Source: Mycosarcoma maydis | Taxonomy: Eukaryota > Basidiomycota > Ustilaginomycetes > Ustilaginales | DNA length: 64,000 bases | Assembly (NCBI RefSeq): GCF_000328475.2 | Contig: NC_026498.1 | Location: forward strand, 124,001 to 188,000 | Reading direction: 5' to 3' | Part shown: positions 52,470-64,000 of the stretch, in pieces | How positions within the stretch are numbered: position 1 is the stretch's first letter | Layout: each line of letters starts with the position of its first letter | Notes under the pieces: model-generated | What the model was told of the DNA's origin: nothing | Databases searched by the model: none | What the model saw: the letters and a program-made list of their open reading frames with translations, nothing else | Made by a program: the position numbers and the translations under genes

Positions 52470-55400
52470 GCTTAGACGTACGGCCAAGCCGACGACCTCG
52501 GGTCACAATGTCAAGGCTGCGTAGAGTGGGAGCCAGGTGGTTTACCGCAAAAGTAAAGATACCGCCAACAGTCGAATGAGACGGTGCGCTAACGCAAAAC
52601 TTGCGTTTACGAGATGGCGCTGGTATCCACAGTGGAAAAAGCGTGGCGAAAACGGAAAGGTGCTTGAAGAAAAGCAATCCGAACGAAAGGGGAGGAGCAA
52701 CGCCTCGTTATCGCAACACAGCTGAGGAAACAGGAACTGAAACCGTGTTGTAGTCGACGAATCCAATGACAGCTGTACCTGGAGCAGAAATGAAAGCGAA
52801 ATAGGACGTCTTGGATGCGACAAGCTCCGATGCAGGTGCGGAAACGTTTCAACCGAATGAATCAAGCCAGGGGCACACCGCCAGTGTATCGTTGCGAGAT
52901 GCCCTTGCTGGCTGTGGAGAGGGCGGTGGAAGGGTGAGGAACAACGATTCTGCTCGATCGATCCACGCAAATCCTTTCGACCGAATGTGCAAGTGTGCTA
53001 TCTGATGTAGCCGTCCAGGTGGAGCTGCAAGTATCGAGAGTGCAGTTGCGCTGCGCAGCACCTTTTTGATAAGAAGAGACGTCTCTGAACGGCAGGCGGA
53101 GGGGATCCGGAAGGAGCTTAGATGAATGGTGGTGTCGAGAAGGACGAGAAAGCGAGGAAACCGAACCAAAGGAAAAGTATAACGGACATTTCAGGCCTCA
53201 AGCCTATCGGTTGGCGTTCGGCTCTTCCGCTACCAGGAAAGGTCTCTCGTCCTTGTGCCCTGTTTTGGGTTCAGTCACATAACCACTGCCACACGACTCC
53301 GCTGTGAGAAGAGCTGGAGTTCATCCTGCGCGACCCTCAGGGAGCAGCCGAAAACTCGTTCGCAAGCTTAAGCTAGCACAGGTGGGAAGGCGGAATGATG
53401 TGCCACACGCTCGCTTTCTCATCACACCTTTGAGCGATTACGTACTTTACCAGTTCCACTTTGATCCATGCAGCCCACAGATGTCTAATCGTGTTGGCCG
53501 TGGTGCATACGAATCGGCCCAACTCTACCGAACTGGCTGCAGCATCTAAAGACGAACCTCACATGCAGAAACCTCAGCAGGACATTCCACGGGGCTGCAC
53601 AGTATGAAAAGCAGCAAAGTGCATCTGTGAGTCGCGCTTGGCAAAGAACAAAAGGACCCCCACCCATTGCCACTGACTTGACTATGTTCCGCCTTTGTGC
53701 GTCTGTGAAGAGAAAGAGAGCGGTGGAAGCCAGAAGAAAACGCTCAAATCAGAAGATCCGAAAGACATTCGTGATTCACGATTAAAAATCTGGGGAAATT
53801 CGCGGGCAAATTTTGGAAAGCAGATCTATCATTCCATATCAAGCCAGCATGGCGAGTCGAGCGAGCCGAGTCGCAAAAGTTCTCGCTCGGTACCACAGCC
53901 AGGATTGGCACTTGACGAGAGGTTGACTTCTTCTGGCGTCGGCTGTCGCGAGTTGATCAGTAATGGCGCAAGACAAGCCGATGCAGTGCTTTTTGTTCGC
54001 CAGAGCCAATATACGAGATCACGAATCGGATGTTGGGATGCTGTATCGTTGTTGAAAGGCACAAGTTTTGAGTGGAGCCGACCCTTGTGGCTGGAATTTC
54101 GGTGGAAGGGTGGCTCGCTCTACGAGGTTGGGTAGGCGCAATCGTGAGTAAGCACGAACGATCCTGTTTAGTCTGCGCAATCACAGTCACGAGAGGCGGT
54201 TGGTAATTTTGCTCATTGTTAGGGTGCAAGTTTGCGCGATTCGATGCATCGCGCAAGCCTGCATGAACAGTAAGATATCTTATTATCAAAATCTTTTGGC
54301 TCGAAGAAGCTCAAGCTAACTTAACGAAGACAGCTTGCTCGCAGTGATACCGTCAGCCGAGTGAGAAATTCGGGCCCCTTGGACAACACAGCGCAGTGCC
54401 TTTGCACAGCAGCCTGAACAGGGCGAAAGTGGCGTAGAGCTTGAAAACGTCGTGGATCGACTGCTGATCCTGTATGCATTTGTCTGTGGTTGTCGAGCGA
54501 GAAGAAATTAACGCTGGTCGCAACCAACCCCTTTCCTTCGGACGGTGCTGGCCAATCACCAGGAATCGTGAATGCCCCCGAGTCACACAAATTGCTAAAC
54601 GAGCCTCGATCGCGCGCTTAGGCCGCCTGTCCCCGAAACGTGCAGTCTTGATTGGCTGACATGCCAGTTCAAAACAAAAACGGCCTGCCAGCGAGCGAGC
54701 GGCAGGATTCTTAACGAAGATGTTCAGCATAGGTGAGAGCGAACAATACGAACCAATGAACTTGAATAGTCGAAGCCGGGAAAAGATCACACGCCTGCTC
54801 AGGAGAGATAGTGGCAGTACAGAAGCATTTCCTCAACACGGTGACGAACAACAATCACAGACTAGTCGATCAAAGCGAGCTTTGTTTTTTGTTCGACTTG
54901 ACACGCGAAACTGGCGCAATCGATCGGAATTAGGCGGGTGAGTGAAGATAGCTACGATTGTCTGCTCTTCTGTTATATTCATTGTTTGAGGAAGGTATCA
55001 CAGAATAGGGACGCACCCGAGTCGGCCGATGGCCGGAAAAGTCATAGAGACCGGTGAATATCAATAAATCGTTGACAACCTGAAAAGAACGCATCAGAAA
55101 CAAATACTGTAAGTCCTGCCAGGCAGTACCAGAAGTCTGAGAGTGAAGATCCTGCACCGCGGCCAACATTCCAAAAAGCCGGACTGGTTTCGTAACTGCA
55201 AAAGAAACCCACCGATGGTTGACCGATGGCAAGCTAGCCAGCTGCCGGAACAGTCAATCGAATGCATCAGGCACGTCGAATGCGGACGGGCCGTCAAGCC
55301 ACTAGACAGGTTTTGACTTTCAAAGTCTCCCCCGCATATACACGCACGACACGGAGCAGCAAATGAATCGCGTCATGAGCGCCCGATGAGTCGGCGAAGC

Positions 55401-57840
55401 CAGGTCGGAAGCTGTGCTTAAGTTAATTTATAATAATCCGTGTAATATCAGAAGATCCATCTCTTCCGGATCGTGAGTCGTCCGTATAACTAACAGAACT
55501 GTTTCGAAAGTACCAACGTTGTCCGTTCGACGCGCCGTCATCTGACCTTGATCAAGCTGTTAGCCGCTCCTTTAACGGAAATGGGCGAGCAGACTTAGCG
55601 TCGCTGCAAAGATGACCCTTTTGTGTGACGTTGCAACGTCTATCCAAAACAATAGAATTCGGAGCTTAGCGCTGAGCGCTTCCTCTTTTCCCCGCAGTAG
55701 GCAAAGCTGGCACGTCTGCAGTTGCGTAGATCACGAAGGCACCTTTGGGCAAAAGAAAACAAAACGGGAGCGATCTGCTGCGGTAGTTTCCTCAGACTCA
55801 GAAGTGGGTTGTTGCGACTGCAGCTTCACGGTTTGTGGCTTCAAGGGCGACAGAGGCCGCCAAGAAGGAGAAGAAAAAGGGTTGCCGCGAGCCGCTCTGA
55901 ACATAACCACAAGTCTGTGAGCGTCGCTTTTGCCGGAGTGAGCCAGATGAGAGGTGGGTTGTGACGTGGAAGGATACTCTGCTTCTTACCCGTAAGTTAT
56001 CCGAATTCTTCAGCTGTCGGTTTTGAAGCGAGAGAGCACAACAGCAACCCAAGCGTGCAAGATCCAATCGTGAATTGTGAGTAACTTAGTCTCTCTCTGC
56101 TGTAGTCACGAGTCTCCTTTGCTCATTGTTTGAATTATCGTGAAATTTGAATCCAAGATTCATTAAGGCACACAGTCACACGGCGATGCGGCGACACGGG
56201 TCCGGCGACTGCGGCAATGACCTGGCGGCTAACAGAGTTCGCCCAGTCACGAGTGGAGCCAATCACAAATGTTGGCTCCGAATTACCGAGTGCGGTGCAT
56301 GTGGACTCGACACAATAATGCGGGCTCGTGACTGCTGTGCGCGCGCAAATGAACAAGATGGTAGTCGTCCTCTTGGACCGATCACTGGCAATATCAGCCG
56401 CTGTCGAACCGGGATCTTGCCTCTCTCCACCTCGTGCCTGGTATAAGTAGGTTGGAGGCGGCGGCGGCGGCGGTATGCAGTCTGCATGGTGTTGCTCTTT
56501 GCATGTGAGCTCCAGTGTATTGAGAGGCGGGGGTTGGAGAGCTGTGATTGGTTGCGATCGGCTTGCTGATAGCTTACTGGTATACTGTATGCAGTTGTCA
56601 AAGCTGCATCTGCCTCAGCCGCTTGCTTGGCAACCAATCGCTTCGCACCCTGACTCGTCTGAATCATGCGGTTGGCTGAATGACGACGATTGAAGATGTG
56701 ATCATGATCAACGACAGACACAACGACAAGCGATGGAACAACAGCGCGACGCAAGCTTGAAGAGCATGTGCCAAAGGTGAATGTGTGCATCACGAATCAC
56801 GAATGTGTAAATAAAAATGAGCCCTTCGAGGTGTCGAGTTGCAACCAGCAAATAGCTGTTCGTTGCATTCCCAGGAAGGGGCACCACCAAAAATAACCAC
56901 CAATAGGAGTGGTACACACCGCACACGGCATACGCCACCGGAGCAGCACGCAATCAAGAAAAATTCACTATTCGTGATTAGTTTCTGTGACGGCTTCTCC
57001 GATCGCCTCCGCTAGCACTGTCTTTCTGTCACTGTCACTGTCACTTGCCGCTATGATGCTTTCACCTAGAAACTATCGTAGAAGCCCTTCGAGACGCTTG
57101 CAAGTCGCAACAGAAACGATGGTAGTTTGACTTCAATACAGCAAGTGTGAGGCTGCAGCTCGACATCGTCTAAGCGGAGGGGACAAGAAATACAGAGATG
57201 CGCGCGCTACTGATGGGCTGCAGCAAGATCCCGGCCCGTAAGGACTTTTTTTATGTCGCAGATGCTTGCAACCCAACTGGCTCTTGTGCTACGCGTGTGC
57301 GCCTTGGACTTGTGACTGATTTGGCCGCGACGGACCCCGAATAGAATCACCAATCACGAATCAAGAATGGGATATGAGAATTTTCTATCTTTAAGTTCGA
57401 GAAAGAAGAAGAAGAAGAAAAAAAACCGTAAGTATGGTAACTTGGCCAGGTGACCCTTGTCTGGGACGTTCTTTTGTGCTACAGTCACATAGTCACGAGT
57501 ATCGCCTCGCCGGCTTCTCTCGCTTTGTTTTTCCGCCATCCGTGGTTAGGTTGCTGTCGATGTCCAATCAGAAGACCTACAGTAAATCCCAATTTCAAAA
57601 AAAAACCCCCCACCAAAAAAAGCCTCCCAAGCTCGACACCATCACACTCATACCAGTCCACAAAAAAAAAACGAAAAAGGTTGCGAGCTTCAGCGTCGCT
57701 CGTCCAAAAAAAAATCCCCCTGCAGCCCTCGACACTGCCCGCGTGCCTGTGACTTTTTCGATTGGCATGAAGCGCGTTGGCTGCCGTCCCGAGAAGAGTG
57801 GTCCTGGAAGCACACCTGTCCACGCTGTCATGGCCTTTGG
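52470..57840. other. gene-poor region
   Basis: About 5.4 kb without a supported gene. It starts with the promoter of the HEN1-like gene. Open frames are short, overlap on both strands and match nothing known. Scattered features: ATTCGTGATTCACGATTAAAA at 53769-53789, a GGC run at 56457-56474, a GAAGAA/A tract at 57403-57425, and poly-A runs each bordered by C runs at 57597-57722. No transposon hallmark was recognised. Confidence 0.5.
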
Positions 57841-59075
57841 CAGTTGGTCCTAGAGCTTCCTGATCGTTGCCCTCTCATCACCACCATCATCATCGACGCT
57901 GGCCGCCCCGTCTCAATTTCTTCCGTTTCGCCCGGCTTTACTCCTTCGACACTGTCATTCGCCTGTCATCCTTTCTTTGACTTCATTCTTTTGCAAGGTT
58001 CCTTCTATCCCGACATCTCGAAACGTCGTTCTGAGATAACAATCGATCGCTGCAACGTTTCACGGCTTTTCTACTCTGGAGGCACCGAATTGCTACGGTA
58101 CTTTCAATCAAATTGCCTTTCCCGAACCGGACCTTCACCGCTGCGGCAGCTCAGTCACTTGAGCTCAACCTCCTTCAACGCGCTTCTGGCTCCACGGCGA
58201 CCTCTTACTAGCAGTCTCGTCAACCTGCTACTTCTCTTGCACCTTTTTGCAGCAGTTGAACCATTTTGAACTGCTGCTGCTATCTCGTACACTGACTCTG
58301 GTCATAGTCTACGACTTTTAAATCACCCCCCTCGAAAGCAGCATTCATCCGTCATTAGCGCCCGCGTGTGTCTGGTCATCTTCTTGCACACCGTCTCCTC
58401 TTTGTTGGACCCCCACAACATACTTCAACTCTTACCGCCGAAGCTCCCAGTGCGTTCGATTTCCTCGATCTTGTTGCCATTTTTTCATCGACACGATCAA
58501 CCTTTCCATTCCTTCTCTTCGCTGCACGACGTGAGTTTCTTTTTCTTTCATCAGTCTTCCTCTCCATCACAGTGCTCTGGGCCTACCAGCTTCTGTGGTC
58601 TTGTTGCCGCATGCACACTCTCAGAGTAACGCTTCGTCCTCTTTGACTCTACTCGATAGTCACGTTGACGACGCCAGCAGACGAGAGACACGTCGACTGT
58701 TGCGGAGCAAGGCAGACAGCACTAGTCGATCAGATCTCCATCGCTTCGTTTGCGAGCCAGCGATCGGTTGACCTGTCCGAGAATCCGCGCGCTTCGCACC
58801 GTGTTCGAAACGGCTGGTCGTGCAATGATACGCTACCACAGCCCCTCTGGCCAGACGTTTCTAAGAGCCTCACCAGCCTAACCACCTTTTGCCTGTCTTC
58901 TTTTGCATACTCCCCTTCCTCTTCCTGGATCGCTCTTCTCACCTTTCGACCCTTTTGTTCGGCCACCCTCGACCACGCTCTCTCGCAATTGACGTGTGCC
59001 ATCAACGCACTCGCCTCAACAACTGCATGCTTTGCCTTCCTCAACACAGACTTCAACGTGCGCGATCCTTGACGT
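57841..59075 (+). other. pyrimidine-rich region upstream of the C2H2 gene
   Basis: About 1.2 kb with strong C/T bias on the + strand (TTCC, CTCTT, TCTTC runs) just before the zinc-finger gene, similar in character to the region before the HMG-box gene. Most likely promoter plus long leader; no coding region recognised. Confidence 0.45.
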
Positions 59076-60609
59076 ATGAGCTTCTCAAATTCCATCGGCA
59101 GTGGCTTCTCTGACAACAACGGCAGCACCACAAGCGTAAGTGTGCCATCATGCCTGTACAGCACTTGATCACGCCAGGATCGCTCAAGAGGCTGACCGAC
59201 TAGCTCCTTTATTCTCTCGGCGTTTTTGCACAACGTAGACCTACACCGTCGCCAGTCCAGTCCGTCGAGCTTACAACGAGCCGTCACAGACCATGACCAT
59301 AACCATGCCGTTAGCCAGCCTTTCGCCACCCTCGAAAGGATTCTTTTCCCCCTCGTCCATGCCCAACCCAAGGACGGATGCTTCGCCGCATGGCGCTGTC
59401 TCTTCGGCAGTGCCAAGTCGTGGCCGCAGAAGGGAATCCATGACAGGGCAGATGCGTAGAAAAGCCACCGATACCGCTTCTGCTGCTGGAGCTGGAGGGG
59501 CTTCCGGCCTGTCTATGAGCCGTGCCGCTGCAGGTATGCCTGGTTCGCCCAGCGGGCGTGCGATTCCCATGATGGCTCGCTCCCCGCGCATGGGGGCTGT
59601 TGAACTGGGCGGTCTGTCGACCTCGTTTGGTGCTGCTGCTGAGGCACTCACGCTGTCTTCGTCGATTGCTTCCAACTCGACTGTAGCTCCTGGCTCGTTC
59701 CAGGCTCGCAGCAGTGCGCAATCCATCAAGAACGAGGGTCGCTCGCAAGGTCACTCGCATCTGGGCGTAGAGTGCTTTGGTCCGTCGAGCTTGGATAGCT
59801 CCATGCCCATGCCGAGTCCAGGGATGATGAGCTCGAATGCAAGCGCGAGCGGCGCACTCGACAATGGCGGCAAGCGTGATCGACGCGCATCGGTGAGCTC
59901 GACAGGCACCGTTGGCGACGACGAGGATGGCAAGGGCGGCAAGCACGAGCAACTTCACCGTTGTGAGAGCTGTGCCAAAGTGTATCGTCATCCAAGTTGT
60001 CTGATCAAACACCGCTGGGAGCATACAGTGTACTGGAAGGAAGCGTCCAAGTTTCTGATGAGCAAGCATCAGCAAGTGCAGCTTCTGGAGGCAGCAGCTA
60101 TCCTCGTGGGCATGGACGCCAATGCTCGCTCTCTGCCCGAGGAGAAGGCTCTCTGGCCGGCGGCGGTGAGCCCTCCGTCTTCGGGTCTGCTCGGTTCCGA
60201 GTCGATTAACTTTGAGATGCTGATGGCATCAAAACGTCGCAACACGATCTCGAGCAACACGAGCGGCAGCCCGGCACGTGGACCTACACCTTCGCTGGTG
60301 CCCAACGACAGCAGCGATGGCAGCACGACGAGCACGTACGATCCTTCGATGCGCAGTGGCACCATGAGCCCGCTTGCCGGTCTGGGTAGCATGCGTCTCA
60401 CCGAGAGCGATGGTAAGCATGCGCGCTACCGCCTCGACGACAGCGCCAGTGGCAGTGGAAGCGATCGTGCTGACCGTTCGGGATCGGCTGAGATGTACGA
60501 CGATGAAGACGTCCATGACGAGCGACGATCGGATGAGCCCGAAGAGCGGTACGGTGCCGACGCAGGTGGCGATGTGATGGCTAACATGGAGATGGACGAT
60601 GTCAACTAG
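59076..60609 (+). CDS. C2H2 zinc-finger protein, probable transcription factor
   Basis: Predicted as two exons, 59076-59135 and 59290-60609, with a 154-base intron (GTAAGT, branch-like GCTGACC, CACAG); product 459 residues. Exon 1 gives MSFSNSIGSGFSDNNGSTTS and joins in frame to TMTITMPLASLSPPSKG; starting directly at the ATG at 59293 would give 438 residues. A single zinc finger, CESCAKVYRHPSCLIKHRWEH, is followed by the well conserved HTVYWKEASKFLMSKHQQVQLLEAAAIL, a combination found in a family of fungal C2H2 proteins of unknown role. The rest is Ser/Gly/Met-rich with an acidic end (MYDDEDVHDERRSDEPEE). Nuclear location and DNA binding are inferred; one finger alone gives weak specificity unless the conserved flank contributes. 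Confidence 0.83.
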
Positions 60610-63600
60610 CCTCGAGCGTCGAGATTGACCCACAGTGGACCTCACATCGCCGTCGTTGCTGCTCGTGCTGAACGCATTGTAGCTTTCGTCACCGTCGGCA
60701 TATCCTTCTCCCTTGCACCTCTCAAAAAAAAAAAAAAATTCCCCACGAACACAATTTCCTCTACTCCAACACCGTGGCTTCCGAAATACTTTCTTTTGTC
60801 ACTTCTACGTATCCTGGTAACCCTTTGCCTATCCTCGTCACCCGTTTCTCTTTTCCTTTTTCTTTCTCGGCTGCGCCTCCTTATCGAGAAATGTACTACC
60901 ATTAGCGTCATCATATCCAAAACCGTGATTGAAAGCGGGGTTTTCTTTTCCGTTCAAGATCAGCTTTGTTGGTGACAAGTTGTTGTCGCGTGCGACTTTG
61001 CGAGGTGTGGGTGAGCATGCTTCAAGAGGATTCTTGTTTGGCAAAGTGCGGTTTTTGATCGGGGGTGGACAAGGATGGGATCGGAGATGGTTCCGATCTT
61101 GCCATTCTTCCAAAACGTATCAATTGGCACAACCATTCGGTGACCCCACATTGAACACGACGTTGGCTCTGCAGCCACACTGAGCGGAGCCGACGACAAA
61201 TAGGGTGCAATGGAAGGGATATGCAGTGAGACAACTCGCGATTTCTGAGCTGCACACTGTTGCTTGGCCACTTGGAGATGCGGGAGGGCGAGGACGACAA
61301 AATAGTCTGGGGAGAGCGGCTTGATGCTTGGGGGTGGCTGGGGCGAGCAGAGCGAGCAGAGCGAGCAGCGGATACCGGCAATGCAGCTGAGGCTGTACAG
61401 CTGTAAAAGTGGGGACGCAGTCGTGAGTGTTGGCTCGTGAAAAAGAACGGTCAACGGTTGAGAATGCGCCTGTTATGCAGAGGTCGAACAGTCAATAACT
61501 TAAGTGACGCGCATTCGGTGGTAACCAGCGTGCGGTGAACCCCCCGCATTTTGGAAGGCGCCTTGGTTGAATTCATCCTGACTCGAAATTGGGCAAGCAT
61601 CGCCGTTGTTGCTCATCTCTCCTGAACGACGTCAGATCACGGCTTTCGATTCCGGAAGCGAGAGAAAACCGGAACACCATATGCCACTCGTGATTGCGGG
61701 ACAATATGAATCACGGAATACACAATACAGGCAAACGGGCGAGGTCAAAGTGACGTTCGAAGCGGGCGTAGGTCACGAGTCGAACGAGTGAGTGGCTTGA
61801 GAGAAGGTTCTAAGGTACCGGGGAAAATCGAGGCTGCTTGGACTTTGGCCGAGTGTAAGTAGGATACCAATCGCGAATCCCTTTTCCCCATTCACTCCCT
61901 CGTGACTCGGCCTGATGCAATAGAAACTGAAAGTGGGCGAGTATGGGCAATGATTGACCCGGCTCGTCATAGACCTCGGCTGAGCCAGTCGCCATCAAGA
62001 CATGTTCGAGCATCGACCTTGCCATAGCGACAGTGACGCAGTTACCCACGTGTAAAGCGTTAAGTAACTGTGCCATCAGCACTTGGCCACTATCTTGCGT
62101 TTTACTTTTCAATTATCGAAGGACAGTACTGTACAGCGTAACCAATTGAAGGCGGAGCTTGTTTCACTGTCATCATGGTGTGACTGGTTTTGGTCGGGAT
62201 GTTTGTGGGATGCTTGGTGGCTATTTGGCACACTTGTTGTATCTGGTGGGCGTGAATCTTGAATGGCCGCCACACGTTTCTCCTCATTCAAAGTGATTCA
62301 CGACGCAGCCAAGAGCAAATTTGCCACCCGCAACTAACAGAAACATGGGAAGCGTGACAGAAGCTGATAGAGGCCAACGCTGGGGCATCATGCAGATTCT
62401 CAGACAGGATTTGTGAAACACGAATCGTGAATGTTGCAGGCAACTTGGATAACTTAGGCGAGCGTAGGGCGTCAGTTTGCCATGGGGGGTTTACGCTTAG
62501 CCGAGAAAGAGCGGACAGGCCGAAACGATTCATAAATTTCGGCTGGCACGACGACGACGTTGGACCAAGTCGAGTCAACGTTTATTATGCTGTAGTTATC
62601 ATGAGTGCATCAGTGCGAGCATTTGCGTGTCTAGCAGCAGCATGCAACCACAATTCGTGAATGGACTAATTGACTAGTGTCACTATTTGTTTGTGCAGCA
62701 CGAGTGAGCTGATGCGAGGCGAGCCGTCTAGAGCTTTTCTGCCACTGTGTCTGAGCCTAGACGCCGCTGTGCAGCAATTCGGCCCAGTGTGAACAAGCCG
62801 ACACAACAAGTTTCAGCTGATTGCATTTCTCGTCCATTTCACATTCAAGATTCCCTCCCGAATTTCCGTGTTCGCCAGTCAGTCATCAACCCCCCCACAC
62901 TCGAGCCGATGAGAGTGTGCCCCACAGGAGGAGAATTCGGAAGAAAGAGAGACAGCGTCTTGGTCACCTGGTGTCGTCTGGTCTACCAACTATCCACCTG
63001 TCTTGCAAGCTCACTCTGGTTTACGAAAATCCTTCCAAATGCAATCGCAATCACAAAGCTCGCTGCCTTGTGTAATTCGCATCGATCTTATTGGAAGCTT
63101 ACACGAATGTAGCAAGGTGGCGATCCGACCCGACTCTCAATGATCACACGGATACCCTTTCTTTTCTAGTCCTGCTACTTCTGCTGCTGCTCGAGCCGGT
63201 ATTTTTCTTAGCATGCCGAATGAACACCTCGAAGGTTGGCGGAAGGGTGGTTTGGCAGCATCTACACGTTGTTGGCTCTCTTTTCTAGCTGGCGACCCGC
63301 TCTTCTCATGTTTCTGCCGCGCGTGTCTCAGATGGCCAGTGTGCGAAACACATGTTTAAGATATTATATTCTACGGTGTTTGAAGAGTCCAAGTCGTGAG
63401 TCGTGAATCATGAGTCTGGCTGGTTCAATATCTCCAATTGAAACTAGACTATAAAAAATCCAGAAAATCCAACAACGCATACACGATTTTTTTTTTAATT
63501 GGCCACAATTCGTGATTGTGAATAAGGGTGGTGACTGCTGCAGTGCGTTGCCACAACGGATTTAGCGCGCACGGGCGCTTTTCTAGTGTGCAGTGTGGCC

Positions 63601-64000
63601 CACGCAGATCCTAACTGTATTAGATCCTAACTTACCACCGACAACCAAAGAGGTGAGGCGCTTGACGACGTTCCAAGCCTGCACCGCGCGCCCAATAACG
63701 AATCATCTCTCGTCGAAATGCACCGGTTTCCCCATATTTCTTGCCTGAGCACCCTCTCTCTCTTTGCCTGGTTGGTTTGATTTGATTTGATTTGATGCCG
63801 CTTGGTGTTTGCTGCGTGGATCGCTCGCTTTCAGGCGTAAATCTAATTCGACTCCGCTGCTACCAACCGCTGCTGATCAGCAGCCGCTGCTGTTGCTGCT
63901 GTTGGTTTGCCGCTCATCCAACGGCTTGCTCGCCTTCTCCACTTGGGCTCTCTTGGCCTGGTATTACAGCGCATTGCATTGCATCCGCACCGTGCTCGAT
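60610..64000. other. gene-poor region to the end of the window
   Basis: Begins with the 3' flank of the C2H2 gene (run of 14 A at 60725-60738, then C/T-rich sequence). Open frames are short and unlike proteins. Also seen: GAGCAGAGC repeats (61346-61369), several ATTCGTGATT/TCACGA words (62290, 62425, 62655, 63510), a TTTGATTTGATTTGAT repeat (63777-63795) and GCTGCTGTT repeats near the end (63880-63906), the latter possibly the leader of a gene beyond the window. Confidence 0.5.

Noticed and set aside
54930..55232. 100-residue minus frame in the gene-poor region
   Set aside because: No recognisable motif, no splice-supported extension, and random-looking composition.
57434..57853. 139-residue + frame with Lys/Pro-rich middle
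   Set aside because: The composition comes from poly-A/C runs; no homology and an open frame on the opposite strand.

Overview
The window looks like nuclear DNA of a smut fungus (Basidiomycota, Ustilaginomycotina), most likely Ustilago maydis or a close relative. The reasons are compact genes with few introns of about 80-150 bases bounded by GT..AG, fungal-type housekeeping proteins, and intergenic DNA saturated with short ATTCGTGATT / TTCACGATT words. The species is an inference from memory of the genome style, not from a search. Two runs of exactly 100 N (26381-26480 and 43895-43994) are assembly gaps.

Layout. 1-19751: a triple-domain paladin-like phosphatase (+), ATP phosphoribosyltransferase HIS1 (-), a His-rich Zrg17-like CDF protein (-), a calmodulin-dependent kinase (-, 1 intron), a short-chain dehydrogenase with Phe in place of the catalytic Tyr (-, 1 intron), a sphingoid base kinase (-) and the riboflavin reductase RIB7 (+). 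19752-26247 is a 6.5 kb stretch without a convincing gene, whose last part is pyrimidine-rich and may be the leader of an HMG-box regulator (+, broken by a gap).

29008-52469 is a dense block: NEDD8/Rub1 (+, four small exons), histidyl-tRNA synthetase (-), the ER SNARE Use1 (+), a BRPF-like PHD/bromodomain/PWWP protein (-), COA3 (+), a mitochondrial scramblase-like protein (+), MGR2 (-), a macrodomain protein (+), methionine aminopeptidase 2 (-, N-terminus in a gap), ADE4 (+), Cwf18 (-), VPS72/YL1 (+) and a HEN1-like RNA methyltransferase (-). Genes alternate in strand, giving shared divergent promoters and convergent pairs only 69-341 bases apart. 52470-59075 is again gene-poor and leads into a C2H2 zinc-finger gene (+, 2 exons); 60610-64000 shows no gene.

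The genes are mainly core functions and do not form a pathway cluster. Themes are mitochondria (COA3, MGR2, scramblase, the long form of HisRS), chromatin (BRPF-like, VPS72), biosynthesis (HIS1, ADE4, RIB7) and signalling (CaMK, sphingoid kinase). The most unusual feature is intergenic: a family of short 1-base-centred palindromic words related to TCGTGA-N-TCACGA, locally expanded into 6-, 7- and 8-base tandem arrays with different unit sequences. Genes with introns were reconstructed by hand from splice signals and protein continuity; exon boundaries are predictions.
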